This document shows positions 51,212 to 58,624 of a stretch of DNA of 64,000 nt, piece after piece. A program made the translations under genes and the position numbers. The DNA is taken from NCBI RefSeq assembly GCF_013623775.1, contig NZ_JABFAM010000012.1:1-64000 (forward strand). Reading direction: 5' to 3'. The notes beneath the pieces are model-generated. The model was not told the DNA's origin, made no database searches, and saw only the letters and a program-made list of their open reading frames with translations. How positions within the stretch are numbered: position 1 is the stretch's first letter; every line of letters starts with the position of its first letter. The stretch is from Rufibacter sp. XAAS-G3-1 (GTDB lineage: Bacteria > Bacteroidota > Bacteroidia > Cytophagales > Hymenobacteraceae).

Positions 51212-52108
51212 GTGGCGCATTACTCTATTAAAGAGTTAGAGCATTTGTCTGGCATAAAGGCCCATACGCTTCGTATCTGGGAACAGCGGTACCAACTGCT
51301 GGCCCCCAAACGAACCGCTACCAACATACGGTTCTATGACGACGCCGACCTTAAGAACCTGCTCAACGTGGCTTTGCTGTACCAGGAAGGGTATAAGATC
51401 TCCAAAATCGCCAACTTTACGCCAGAGCAGATTGCCCTTGAGGTCATCAAAGTAACGCAAGCCGATCTGGGCCAGGATCAGTTCATCAACCAACTGATTA
51501 TTGCCATGGTTGAGCTGGACGAGGGCCTGTTTGAGCGGGCGCTGAGCCGGGCGGTGTTGCAACTGGGTTTCCCCCATTCTGTGCAGCAGGTTATTTACCC
51601 GTTCCTGAACAAAATAGGGCTGCTATGGCAGACGGGCAATATCACCCCCGCCCATGAGCATTTTATCAGCCAGCTCATCCGGCAGAAAATGCTGGTGGCC
51701 ATTGACGGGCAGCGGCTGAACCCACTGCCAGATGCCCCCAAAATCCTGCTGTATCTCCCCGAGGGTGAATTGCACGAATTGTCTTTATTATACAGCCACT
51801 TCCAGTTCAGGGCGATGGGGTTCCGCACCCTGTACCTGGGGCAGCATTTGCCATTGGAAGACCTGGTTAAAGCCTCGCAGCAGTACCAGCCCCATTATCT
51901 TTGTTCGGTCTTCACTACCGCACCCACCCGCGAAGACGTGGAAGAATACCTGCGGCAAGTGCTCCAACAGTTACCAGACGTTCAGTTGCTACTCAGCGGC
52001 TACGTCTTGCACCCCCAGCCCCACAACTTGCCCCCAAGAGTCAGGTATTTTGAGACCCTGGAAGAGTTCGCGCAATGGCTCTCGGAGTGTAGGCTAGTGC
52101 CTGCCTGA
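51212..52108 (+). CDS. MerR-family regulator with B12-binding domain (CarH/LitR-like)
   Basis: The 298 aa protein is likely a light-sensitive repressor using adenosylcobalamin. MerR HTH at 1-70: YSIKELEHLSGIKAHTLRIWEQRYQLLAPKRT. The B12 four-helix cap contains W139 followed nine residues later by E149-H150 (LLWQTGNITPAHEH), the W-x9-EH motif of CarH. In the Rossmann part, EGELHEL (184-190) with H188 is at the place of the cobalt-binding His. The start is GTG at 51212, 29 bp after crtZ. In CarH systems B12 makes the repressor tetrameric in the dark and light dissociates it. The spacing of these residues is what I see; photosensitivity is inferred from CarH. Confidence 0.85.
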   Translation: MAHYSIKELEHLSGIKAHTLRIWEQRYQLLAPKRTATNIRFYDDADLKNLLNVALLYQEGYKISKIANFTPEQIALEVIKVTQADLGQDQFINQLIIAMVELDEGLFERALSRAVLQLGFPHSVQQVIYPFLNKIGLLWQTGNITPAHEHFISQLIRQKMLVAIDGQRLNPLPDAPKILLYLPEGELHELSLLYSHFQFRAMGFRTLYLGQHLPLEDLVKASQQYQPHYLCSVFTTAPTREDVEEYLRQVLQQLPDVQLLLSGYVLHPQPHNLPPRVRYFETLEEFAQWLSECRLVPA

Positions 52109-52735
52109 TCTGCTTTCGGGAGCATTATTTTTCTACATGCCCGTCCATACCCCTTTCTGCGCCAGTTTTCCAGAACCGGAGCGTATTTGCGCCTTCCTCT
52201 ACGCAATCTAACACTCGCTCGCGGGACGCCAGCGAGTGGAGTCATTTCAAAGGACAGTCCAGCCTGTTTTCTTTGTTTTAGGCCTATTTCTATAAAACTG
52301 CCCCAAAACGAATAATCCTTGTACTTAGCACTTTAGTGCTGGTTTGTTTAAGGTTATGTTATGGCTGTTAAACAAAGTTTGTTTTACTAACTTTCTGTTT
52401 TCCTAGTTTACCGTGAACCCAGGAATTGAGAGAGGCTTTAATGCCAGCAAATATTACTCAGTTACGCCAAAGCACCTATTCAACGCAGATTCTCCTCTTA
52501 AGGGAAGAATCTGCGCTTAGCACGGCCATACGGGTGGGTAGTGAGCCAGACAATTCTTGAAGTGCCGTTAGTTTACAGTTTTATATCACCGTTTTTAGCT
52601 TGTTTTAGCAAAACCAGCCTGAAAACAGGGGGTAGAGGGGTGTTTCCTTCCCCAATTGCTGAAATGCTTTTGTAAATATTTTTTCAAGATTTGTTCAGCA
52701 AAAGTTAGCTATAGATTTCAGTAATTCGTATTATT
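52109..52735. other. Long control region between the CarH-like gene and the sigma-factor gene
   Basis: No gene is seen. It contains the CGCGGGACGCC palindrome with CACTCGCT arms (52212-52238), worn TGTTTT copies (52271-52311 and 52592-52630), TTTGTTTAA at 52343-52351 inverted to TTAAACAAA at 52368-52376, and a palindromic AAACAAAGTTTGTTT at 52371-52385. A 10-bp hairpin with GCAGATTCT arms is at 52484-52515. Confidence 0.5.
52343..52385. promoter_or_regulatory. GTTTAA/TTAAAC inverted repeat, distal candidate operator
   Basis: 9-bp perfect inverted arms 52343-52351 and 52368-52376 (16-base spacer), overlapping palindrome AAACAAAGTTTGTTT (52371-52385). The motif shares GTTTAA with the site next to the sigma-factor start. 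No binding evidence. Confidence 0.4.
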
Positions 52736-52763
52736 GTTTAATGTTTGTTTTTAAACGTTAAAC
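52736..52763. promoter_or_regulatory. Candidate operator directly upstream of the sigma-factor ATG
   Basis: GTTTAATGTTT at 52736-52746 pairs with AAACGTTAAAC at 52753-52763 (one mismatch, 6-base centre). It ends 3 bases before the ATG. Its right half contains TTAAACGTTAA, and the reverse complement TTAACGTTTAA recurs at 53280-53290 before crtI. It is a plausible site for the CarH-like regulator encoded 650 bp upstream. Confidence 0.5.
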
Positions 52764-52766
52764 AAA

Positions 52767-53282
52767 ATGACTGCACCAGAGTTTACTTCCATTGTGGAGC
52801 GCATGGCGCCTACCCTTCGTCCAGCTGCGTACAACCTGACCCGTGATAGTGATGATGCGAAGGATCTGGTGCAGGAGACTCTGCTGAAAGCCTTCGTGAA
52901 CCGCGACCGGTTTAAGGCGGGCACCAACCTGAAAGCGTGGCTGTACACCATCATGCGCAACACGTTCATCAATCATTACAACAAGGTAACCAAGCGTTCC
53001 AGCTCCGTAGACACCAACGACTACATCCAGACGCACCCCGCAGATGACCGGATGATTGCCGTGAACGGCGCGTCTGGGGAATTCGCCCTCAAGGACATCT
53101 ATGCCGCCATTGACCATCTGCCCGAGGAGCTGCGCACTCCTTTCATGATGTACTATGTGGGCTACAAGTACCTGGAGATTGCCGAGAAACTGAAACTGCC
53201 CATTGGCACCGTCAAGAACCGGATTCACCTGGCCCGCAAAGAATTGAAGCAGGAACTGAAAGGATACGACTACGCCGATTAA
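52767..53282 (+). CDS. ECF-type RNA polymerase sigma factor of the carotenoid cluster
   Basis: The 171 aa protein has region 2 (MAPTLRPAAYNLTRDSDDAKDLVQETLLKAF, about 12-42; RFKAGTNLKAWLYTIMRNTFINHYNK, with the region 2.3-2.4 aromatic residues) and region 4 (LPEELRTPFMMYYVGYKYLEIAEKLKLPIGTVKNRIHLARKELKQELKGY). No anti-sigma gene lies next to it. A location just before crtI-crtB is seen, as far as I recall, in related pigmented Bacteroidota, so it probably drives the crt genes. An 11-base palindromic element overlaps its stop (53280-53290). Control by the CarH-like protein is suggested by the operator-like palindrome at its start. Confidence 0.9.
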   Translation: MTAPEFTSIVERMAPTLRPAAYNLTRDSDDAKDLVQETLLKAFVNRDRFKAGTNLKAWLYTIMRNTFINHYNKVTKRSSSVDTNDYIQTHPADDRMIAVNGASGEFALKDIYAAIDHLPEELRTPFMMYYVGYKYLEIAEKLKLPIGTVKNRIHLARKELKQELKGYDYAD

Positions 53283-53424
53283 CGTTTAATTTCTTCAATA
53301 GGATTATAAAAGGTTCAAAGCTGGATTATGCTTAAAAAAGAATGTATCTTGTTTCGGTCATTAACCAGTTTTGCCAGTATAAGTACCTACAACAAGATTG
53401 TCCATTCATTTTGATGCTATCCAC
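53283..53424. other. Sigma factor to crtI spacer
   Basis: 140 bp, AT-rich; contains TTAACGTTTAA at 53280-53290 and no repeat hairpin. A second promoter for crtI is likely here, but no motif is certain. Confidence 0.4.
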
Positions 53425-54933
53425 ATGCAGGGTCTTCCCAGAAAAAAAGTAATTGTCATTGGGGCCGGGTTTGCCGGGCTAGCGGCCGCCGCCAGTATGG
53501 CGCAGGCCGGGTATGCAGTTACCCTGTTGGAGAAGAACGAAGTGGCCGGTGGGCGGGCGCGCTTATTCAAAGCCGAGGGCTTCACCTTTGACATGGGCCC
53601 CAGCTGGTACTGGATGCCCGACGTTTTTGAGCAGTTTTTCCAGAAATTCGGCAAAACCACCGCAGATTACTACCGCCTGGAACGCCTTGACCCTTCTTAC
53701 CAGGTCTTGTATGGACGGCAGGATGTCATGGAGTTGCCCGCGGGCATGCCTGAGTTGGAGGCGCTGTTTGAATCACTGGAACCAGGGTCGGCGGCGAGAC
53801 TGCGCACGTTTCTCAAGCAGGCTGCTTATAAATACGAGGTAGGCATCAATAACCTGGTGTACAAACCCAGCCGCTCGTTCTCAGAGTTTCTGGACGTGAA
53901 GCTGCTGGTAGATGTGCTGCGGCTGGATGTCTTCCAATCCATGCACAAGCACGTGCGCAAGTACTTCAAGCACCCAAGATTGATTCAGTTGATGGAGTTT
54001 CCCATCCTGTTTTTAGGAGCCTTGCCCCAGAACACGCCCGCGCTGTATAGCCTCATGAATTACGCCGATATATCGCTGGGCACTTGGTACCCCATGGGCG
54101 GCATGCACCAGATAGTGGAGGGCATGGTGGCCCTGGCGCAGGAACAGGGCGTGGACATACGGTTAGGCGAGGAAGTGGAAAGGCTGGAGTTGCAGAACGG
54201 CGCCATCACCCAAGTCATCACGGCAAAAGGCGCGTACGTAGCCGACGTGGTCATTGGCGGTTCTGATTACCACCACCTGGAGACCAAACTGCTGCCCCAG
54301 GAATCCCGCAGTTATACAGACAAGTACTGGGACTCCCGCGTTATGGCACCATCGTCACTTATTTTTTACCTGGGGGTAGATAAAAAGCTAGACGGGCTAC
54401 GCCACCATAACCTGTTCTTTGACGAAGATTTCGGGCCGCACGCCCATGAGATTTACACGCAACCGGCCTGGCCCAAGAAACCGCTGTTCTACGTGTCGGT
54501 GCCGTCCAAAACAGATCCAACGGTAGCGCCGGAAGGGAAGGAGAACCTGTTTATCCTCATTCCGGTGGCCCCGGACTTGCCGGACACCCAGGAAACCAGG
54601 GAGCGCTATTACCACATGGTCATGGACAGGCTGGAGCAGATCATTGGGCAGGAAATCCGGAGCCATGTCATATATAAGCGCAGCTACGCGCATAAAGATT
54701 TCATAAAAGATTACCACGCCTTTAAAGGCAATGCCTACGGACTGGCCAATACGCTGTTACAGACGGCGGTACTGAAACCCAGCCTGAAAAGCAAGAAAGT
54801 CCGCAACTTGTATTATACCGGTCAACTGACCGTTCCCGGCCCCGGTGTGCCGCCTTCCCTCATCTCGGGGCAGGTAGTGGCCGCCGAGGTCTTGAAAGAA
54901 TTCGCCCCGCAGGAAACCACCCTAACGCTATGA
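53425..54933 (+). CDS. crtI: Phytoene desaturase
   Basis: FAD-dependent desaturase converting phytoene to lycopene (or neurosporene). From the ATG at 53425 the protein has 502 aa. N-terminal dinucleotide site VIVIGAGFAGLAAAASMAQAGYAVTLLEKNEVAGGRARLF, then FDMGPSWYWMPDVFEQFF of the CrtI family. SLMNYADISLGTWYPMGGMHQIVEGM lies in the middle, and the C-terminal signature LYYTGQLTVPGPGVPPSLISGQVVA is complete. An upstream TTG (53398) would add nine residues and is less likely. Its stop overlaps the crtB ATG by 4 bp (ATGA), so the two are translationally coupled. Confidence 0.96.
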   Translation: MQGLPRKKVIVIGAGFAGLAAAASMAQAGYAVTLLEKNEVAGGRARLFKAEGFTFDMGPSWYWMPDVFEQFFQKFGKTTADYYRLERLDPSYQVLYGRQDVMELPAGMPELEALFESLEPGSAARLRTFLKQAAYKYEVGINNLVYKPSRSFSEFLDVKLLVDVLRLDVFQSMHKHVRKYFKHPRLIQLMEFPILFLGALPQNTPALYSLMNYADISLGTWYPMGGMHQIVEGMVALAQEQGVDIRLGEEVERLELQNGAITQVITAKGAYVADVVIGGSDYHHLETKLLPQESRSYTDKYWDSRVMAPSSLIFYLGVDKKLDGLRHHNLFFDEDFGPHAHEIYTQPAWPKKPLFYVSVPSKTDPTVAPEGKENLFILIPVAPDLPDTQETRERYYHMVMDRLEQIIGQEIRSHVIYKRSYAHKDFIKDYHAFKGNAYGLANTLLQTAVLKPSLKSKKVRNLYYTGQLTVPGPGVPPSLISGQVVAAEVLKEFAPQETTLTL

Positions 54934-55784
54934 CCAAGATTTCAGCGCCCATGACCCTGTTTGACAACACCACGCTGGAATGCAGTAAACTCATTACGCA
55001 GCGCTACAGCACGTCTTTTACGTTGGGCATTAAAACGCTGCACCCCCGGTTCCATGATCCCATTTACGCCATCTACGGGTTTGTGCGCTTCGCCGATGAG
55101 ATTGTGGATACGTTCCACACGTATGATAGGGCTGGTTTGCTGGAGCGTTTCCGGCAGGAGACGTACCAGGCCCTGGAGGAGAAAATCAGCCTGAACCCGG
55201 TGCTGCACGCCTTCCAGATGGTGGTGAACCAGTACCGCATTGATCGGGAGTTCATTGACGCCTTCCTGCACAGCATGGAGATGGATCTGTTTGACCAGAA
55301 GTACAACTGTGATCTGTACGAGGAATACATCTACGGCTCGGCCGAAGTGGTGGGGCTCATGTGCCTGCGCGTTTTCTGCGAGGAAGACGAGGCCATGTTC
55401 AATCGCCTGAAATCCTCGGCCTGTTCTTTGGGGGCGGCGTTCCAGAAAGTGAATTTTTTGAGAGACATCCGCAGCGATTTTCAGGATAGGGGCCGCGTGT
55501 ATTTCCCGCAGGTAGATTTCCGGTCGTTCTGCAACAAAGATAAGGAAGAGATTGAGCGTGACATCCAGCAGGATTTTGATGATGCCTATAAAGGAATCAT
55601 CGCCTTGCCCAAGGGGGCCCAACTGGGGGTTTACCTGGCCTACATCTATTATTTGAAGCTATTCAAGAAAATTAAACAGCTGCCCGCCGCCCAAATTTTG
55701 GCAGAACGCGTAAGAGTGCCTGATAATACGAAGTTGGCTTTGCTATTAAGTTCGTATATTAGGTACCAGTTTAATACCATGTAA
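54930..55784 (+). CDS. crtB: Phytoene synthase
   Basis: Condenses two geranylgeranyl diphosphates to phytoene. The 284 aa squalene/phytoene synthase has the first Asp-rich motif in VRFADEIVDTFH (about 49-60) and the second in NFLRDIRSDFQDRGRVYFP (about 172-190), plus FEEDEAMFNRLKSSACSLGAAFQKVN before it. The start ATG overlaps the crtI stop. The stop TAA shares one base with the ATG of the next gene, so crtI, crtB and the 176-aa gene form one translationally linked unit. No oddities. Confidence 0.96.
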   Translation: MTKISAPMTLFDNTTLECSKLITQRYSTSFTLGIKTLHPRFHDPIYAIYGFVRFADEIVDTFHTYDRAGLLERFRQETYQALEEKISLNPVLHAFQMVVNQYRIDREFIDAFLHSMEMDLFDQKYNCDLYEEYIYGSAEVVGLMCLRVFCEEDEAMFNRLKSSACSLGAAFQKVNFLRDIRSDFQDRGRVYFPQVDFRSFCNKDKEEIERDIQQDFDDAYKGIIALPKGAQLGVYLAYIYYLKLFKKIKQLPAAQILAERVRVPDNTKLALLLSSYIRYQFNTM

Positions 55785-56314
55785 TGCAGATAATCGCTAC
55801 GCTTCTTTCCTTCTGTTTCTTTCTGCTGGCGTTTCAGCAGAAGTCAGATCCGTATTCCCATACTTCTCTGTTGAACTATTACCAGACGGCCACCAAGAGC
55901 GAAGAGACGGCAGCGCGGTTTATGGCGCTCATGGACAAGTACCAGGGAAAAGACCCGCTTAAGCTGGGGTACAAGGCTGTTTCGCACGCCCTTATGGCCA
56001 AACACGTCTGGAGCCCCTATGCCAAGCTGAAATACCTGCGCCAGTCTTCTGAGATTTTTGAGGAGGCGGTGGCTTTAGATAAACTAGACCCCGAGGTACG
56101 TTTCCTTCGTTTTTCCATTGAGCACTACATACCCCGGTACCTGAACATGAGCAGCCATTTAGAGGATGATAAAAGGGTTTTCATGGCCGCCATCTTAAAA
56201 CATCCGCGCTCCGGCATCTCGGCCGAAACCGTGAAGATCATGCGGGATTTCCTGCTGCGCAAAGACTTGCTCTCTGCGCAGGAGCAACAACAGGTGGCAA
56301 ATCTCAGCCTGTAA
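55784..56314 (+). CDS. Unknown exported or membrane-anchored protein of the carotenoid operon
   Basis: The 176 aa protein begins with a hydrophobic segment (MQIIATLLSFCFFLLAFQQ), a signal peptide or N-terminal anchor. The rest is helical and polar: LNYYQTATKSEETAARFMALMDKYQGKDPLKLGYKAVSHALMAKHVWSPYAKLKYLRQSSEIFEEAVALDKLDPEVRFLRFSIEHYIPRYL. The last part recalls a TPR-like or helical-repeat fold, with RFLRFSIEHYIP the most conserved-looking piece. No family is recognised. TAATG coupling to crtB argues for a role with carotenoid synthesis or placement in the membrane. A good candidate for a new carotenoid-associated protein family. Confidence 0.8.
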   Translation: MQIIATLLSFCFFLLAFQQKSDPYSHTSLLNYYQTATKSEETAARFMALMDKYQGKDPLKLGYKAVSHALMAKHVWSPYAKLKYLRQSSEIFEEAVALDKLDPEVRFLRFSIEHYIPRYLNMSSHLEDDKRVFMAAILKHPRSGISAETVKIMRDFLLRKDLLSAQEQQQVANLSL

Positions 56315-56408
56315 ACATTTGCTCTCTGTAGCTGCTGTTTACATAGGTTTTAGAGTAAAAAGCAGGAGTACGCACAAACAATCTGGTAGAAGAACTTGTT
56401 TAGAGGTT

Positions 56409-57254
56409 ATGCGTCAGCTACAGGTACATATTGATTCAAGTTCAGGCTTTTGCTTCGGGGTAATCTATGCGATTCAGATGGCCGAAGACCTTTTGGAGGA
56501 ACAGGGTTACCTGTATTGTCTGGGCGATATTGTGCACAACGATGTAGAGGTGGAACGCCTGCAGAAAAAAGGGTTGCGCATTATCAACTATGAAGCGCTC
56601 AGTACCCTGCGCGATGAATGTGTGCTCATCAGGGCGCACGGCGAGCCGCCGTCTACCTACCAGATCGCCATGGAAAATAACCTGACCCTGGTAGATGCCT
56701 CTTGCCCCGTGGTGCTGAAACTGCAGAACCGCATCAAGACCTCCTTTGACAAAAAAGACCAGATCTTTATCTACGGCAAGCACGGCCACGCCGAAGTATT
56801 GGGTCTGTTGGGCCAGACCAACAACGAAGCGGTCGTGTTCGAGAACCTGGATGAGTTGCTCCGCCACGAACTGCCCCAGAACATTACGCTCTACAGCCAA
56901 ACCACCAAAAGCACCGACAGCTTTTACCGCATTAAAAACGAACTGGAAACCCGCGGCTATTCCGTAGCAGCCAACGACACCATCTGCCGCCAGGTGTCTA
57001 ACCGCGACAAGGAGCTGCGGCGCTTCGCCCAACGGTTCGACAAGATTGTGTTCGTCTCCGGTACCAAGTCGTCTAACGGGCGGGTCTTGTACCAGGTCTG
57101 CAAAGACACCAACCCCAATACCTACTTCGTGTCTATGGTAGAAGAACTCAACCCCGAGTGGTTTGAGGCCGGAAACACCATTGGCATCTGCGGCGCCACC
57201 TCCACGCCCATGTGGCTCATGGAAGAAGTGCGGGATGCCTTGTTGACGTTTTAG
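56409..57254 (+). CDS. ispH: 4-hydroxy-3-methylbut-2-enyl diphosphate reductase
   Basis: Last enzyme of the MEP pathway, an iron-sulfur protein giving IPP and DMAPP. From the ATG at 56409 the protein has 281 aa. The three cluster-binding cysteines are C15 (SGFCFGV), C99 (DASCPVV) and C193 (DTICRQVSNR). RAHGEPP and the final GICGATSTPMWLMEEV are family marks. An upstream ATG (56319) begins a non-family stretch and is rejected. It is 94 bp after the unknown gene, probably in the same operon as crtI-crtB, which ties isoprenoid supply to carotenoid demand. A 7-base tandem array follows its stop. Confidence 0.95.
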   Translation: MRQLQVHIDSSSGFCFGVIYAIQMAEDLLEEQGYLYCLGDIVHNDVEVERLQKKGLRIINYEALSTLRDECVLIRAHGEPPSTYQIAMENNLTLVDASCPVVLKLQNRIKTSFDKKDQIFIYGKHGHAEVLGLLGQTNNEAVVFENLDELLRHELPQNITLYSQTTKSTDSFYRIKNELETRGYSVAANDTICRQVSNRDKELRRFAQRFDKIVFVSGTKSSNGRVLYQVCKDTNPNTYFVSMVEELNPEWFEAGNTIGICGATSTPMWLMEEVRDALLTF

Positions 57255-57259
57255 GGGTA

Positions 57260-57289
57260 AGTATCAAGTTTCAGGTATCAGGTATCAAG
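57260..57289. repeat. Degenerate 7-base tandem array after ispH
   Basis: AGTATCA, AGTTTCA, GGTATCA, GGTATCA, then AG. No inverted partner was found at the other end of this intergenic region. Confidence 0.75.
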
Positions 57290-57691
57290 ATAGAGATTGG
57301 AGAAGATGCCTGGTTTTTGGCCTTTGGGGTAAACCTACTATAGCGCAGATTTACTTCCGTGACGTGTTGCAGTTCGTTAGTCACGGAAGTAAATCTGCGC
57401 CATAGAAAGATAACATTACGTTGTCTTTCTCCCTTGTTGGTGTTCTCACCCTAGCCGTCTGGCTAAGGAGAAGCGGGGGCATTTCCCCTTGCACAAGTAC
57501 CTCGTTACAGGGTGACGAGGCTACATGGCCGGTTATTCCGTAGCGACGTTACACGGTAACGTCGTACACATTCCTGCGTTATGGTGTTATCACCACCAAG
57601 TACTTGTAAGAACAGTCCCTGCGCTTATCAAACAGAGTGATCACAAAGAGTGGTACCTTCGTAAGTATAGGATCATCAGAGTAAATCCGTT
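57290..57691. repeat. Palindrome cluster between ispH and crtW
   Basis: A perfect 21-bp hairpin (57343-57363 with 57380-57400; 16-base loop), TAGCC-GTCT-GGCTA (57452-57465), CCTCGT-N9-ACGAGG (57501-57521) and CGACGTTAC-ACG-GTAACGTCG (57544-57564). The last two share the inner pattern GTTACA/GGTnAC. TACCTTCG at 57654-57661 could be a weak -7 promoter element for crtW. No gene. Confidence 0.65.
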
Positions 57692-57716
57692 TTGAGCCAG
57701 TTTTTCAAAAAACATA
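57689..57716. repeat. Worn TGTTTT-family copy forming the crtW start
   Basis: CGTTTTGAGCCAGTTTTTC followed by AAAAAACATACC. The TTG start codon of crtW lies in its fourth to sixth bases. Confidence 0.55.
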
Positions 57717-58405
57717 CCGGAATCATCATTGCCATCACCATTCTGCTGACCTGGGGGAGTGTGCTCTGGTTTCTGCTGCACTGGGAAGTCAACTTTTCTT
57801 CGCCGCTAACTTACCTGGCGATGCTGGGGATGACGCATCTGTACACAGGCCTTTTCATTACCGCCCATGATGCCATGCACGGCGTGGTTGCGCCTGGTAA
57901 CAAGAAGCTGAACACGTTCATTGGCACCTTTTGCGCAGGGTTGTTTGCCTACAACTACTACGGCCGGCTTTACCCCAAACACCACCTGCACCACCGCCAC
58001 GTGGCCACCGACCAAGACCCCGACTACCACGGCGGCAACTTCTTTCTGTGGTTCTTCAGCTTCGCGCGGCAGTACATCACAGTGGTGCAGGTGCTGCTCA
58101 TGGCGGGTACCTATCATCTGCTGCAACTCTGGTTCCCTATGGAGAACATCATTCTGTTTTGGATGGTACCGGCGGTGATGGCTACTTTTCAGCTATTCTA
58201 CTTCGGGACGTACCTACCCCACCGGGGCGAGCACGACCAGGACAACCGGCATAAATCTTCTACCCAAGGCAGAAACCACCTGTGGGCTTTTATCAGCTGT
58301 TATTTCTTCGGATACCATTATGAACACCATGACAAACCGTATTTGCCCTGGTGGAAGCTTTATCAGGAGAAAGACCGGTTGGTAAAAGGGCAACAATCGT
58401 TTTGA
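57692..58405 (+). CDS. crtW: Beta-carotene ketolase (CrtW type)
   Basis: Di-iron membrane oxygenase that adds 4-keto groups to beta-ionone rings. The 237 aa protein has the histidine motifs HDAMH (59-63), HHLHHRH (97-103), TDQDPDYHG, FGTYLPHR (171-178), HYEHH (209-213) and PWWKL (219-223). The start is TTG at 57692; no ATG exists before residue 44, and the first codons (SQFFKKH) come from a worn TGTTTT-family hairpin. It is about 440 bp beyond ispH, so it may be transcribed separately. With CrtZ the cell can make astaxanthin or related ketocarotenoids, if a cyclase is encoded elsewhere. Confidence 0.88.
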   Translation: MSQFFKKHTGIIIAITILLTWGSVLWFLLHWEVNFSSPLTYLAMLGMTHLYTGLFITAHDAMHGVVAPGNKKLNTFIGTFCAGLFAYNYYGRLYPKHHLHHRHVATDQDPDYHGGNFFLWFFSFARQYITVVQVLLMAGTYHLLQLWFPMENIILFWMVPAVMATFQLFYFGTYLPHRGEHDQDNRHKSSTQGRNHLWAFISCYFFGYHYEHHDKPYLPWWKLYQEKDRLVKGQQSF

Positions 58406-58434
58406 GCCTATTTTAAGGAAAACAGGCCAGAAAA
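58400..58434. repeat. Worn TGTTTT-family hairpin at the crtW stop
   Basis: CGTTTTGAGCCTATTTTAAG then GAAAACAGGCCAGAAAAGG; its first bases encode the end of CrtW (QSF then TGA). Confidence 0.7.
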
Positions 58435-58436
58435 GG

Positions 58437-58480
58437 AAAGCCGCTTTAAGAGAGACATCCTTCACTTTAAGCGGCTTTTA
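58437..58480 (+). terminator. Terminator after crtW
   Basis: AAAGCCGCTT at 58437-58446 pairs with AAGCGGCTTT at 58469-58478, 22-base loop, then a T-rich tail. Confidence 0.75.
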
Positions 58481-58509
58481 TATGATAAAAGACCAACAGT
58501 AAATGCTCA

Positions 58510-58593
58510 TCCTCCTGAAGAATACTGTGGGCGTACTAGACAGGCTCTGAACAAGCGCTACTACCGTTCGCTGCCAAGATTCTTTCAGGAGGA
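58510..58593. repeat. Inverted repeat of the CAAGATCCTT-GGAGGACA type, second copy
   Basis: TCCTCCTGAAGAAT at 58510-58523 pairs with ATTCTTTCAGGAGGA at 58579-58593 (one extra base). The right end CCAAGATTCTTTCAGGAGGACA matches 13027-13048. The two copies have unrelated loops. Confidence 0.6.
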
Positions 58594-58624
58594 CAAAGTG
58601 TATGTGCTAATGTGAAAAGAAGCA

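Noticed and set aside
56319-56408. Upstream extension of ispH
   Set aside because: Thirty residues without similarity to IspH N-termini; MRQLQVHID at 56409 fits the family.
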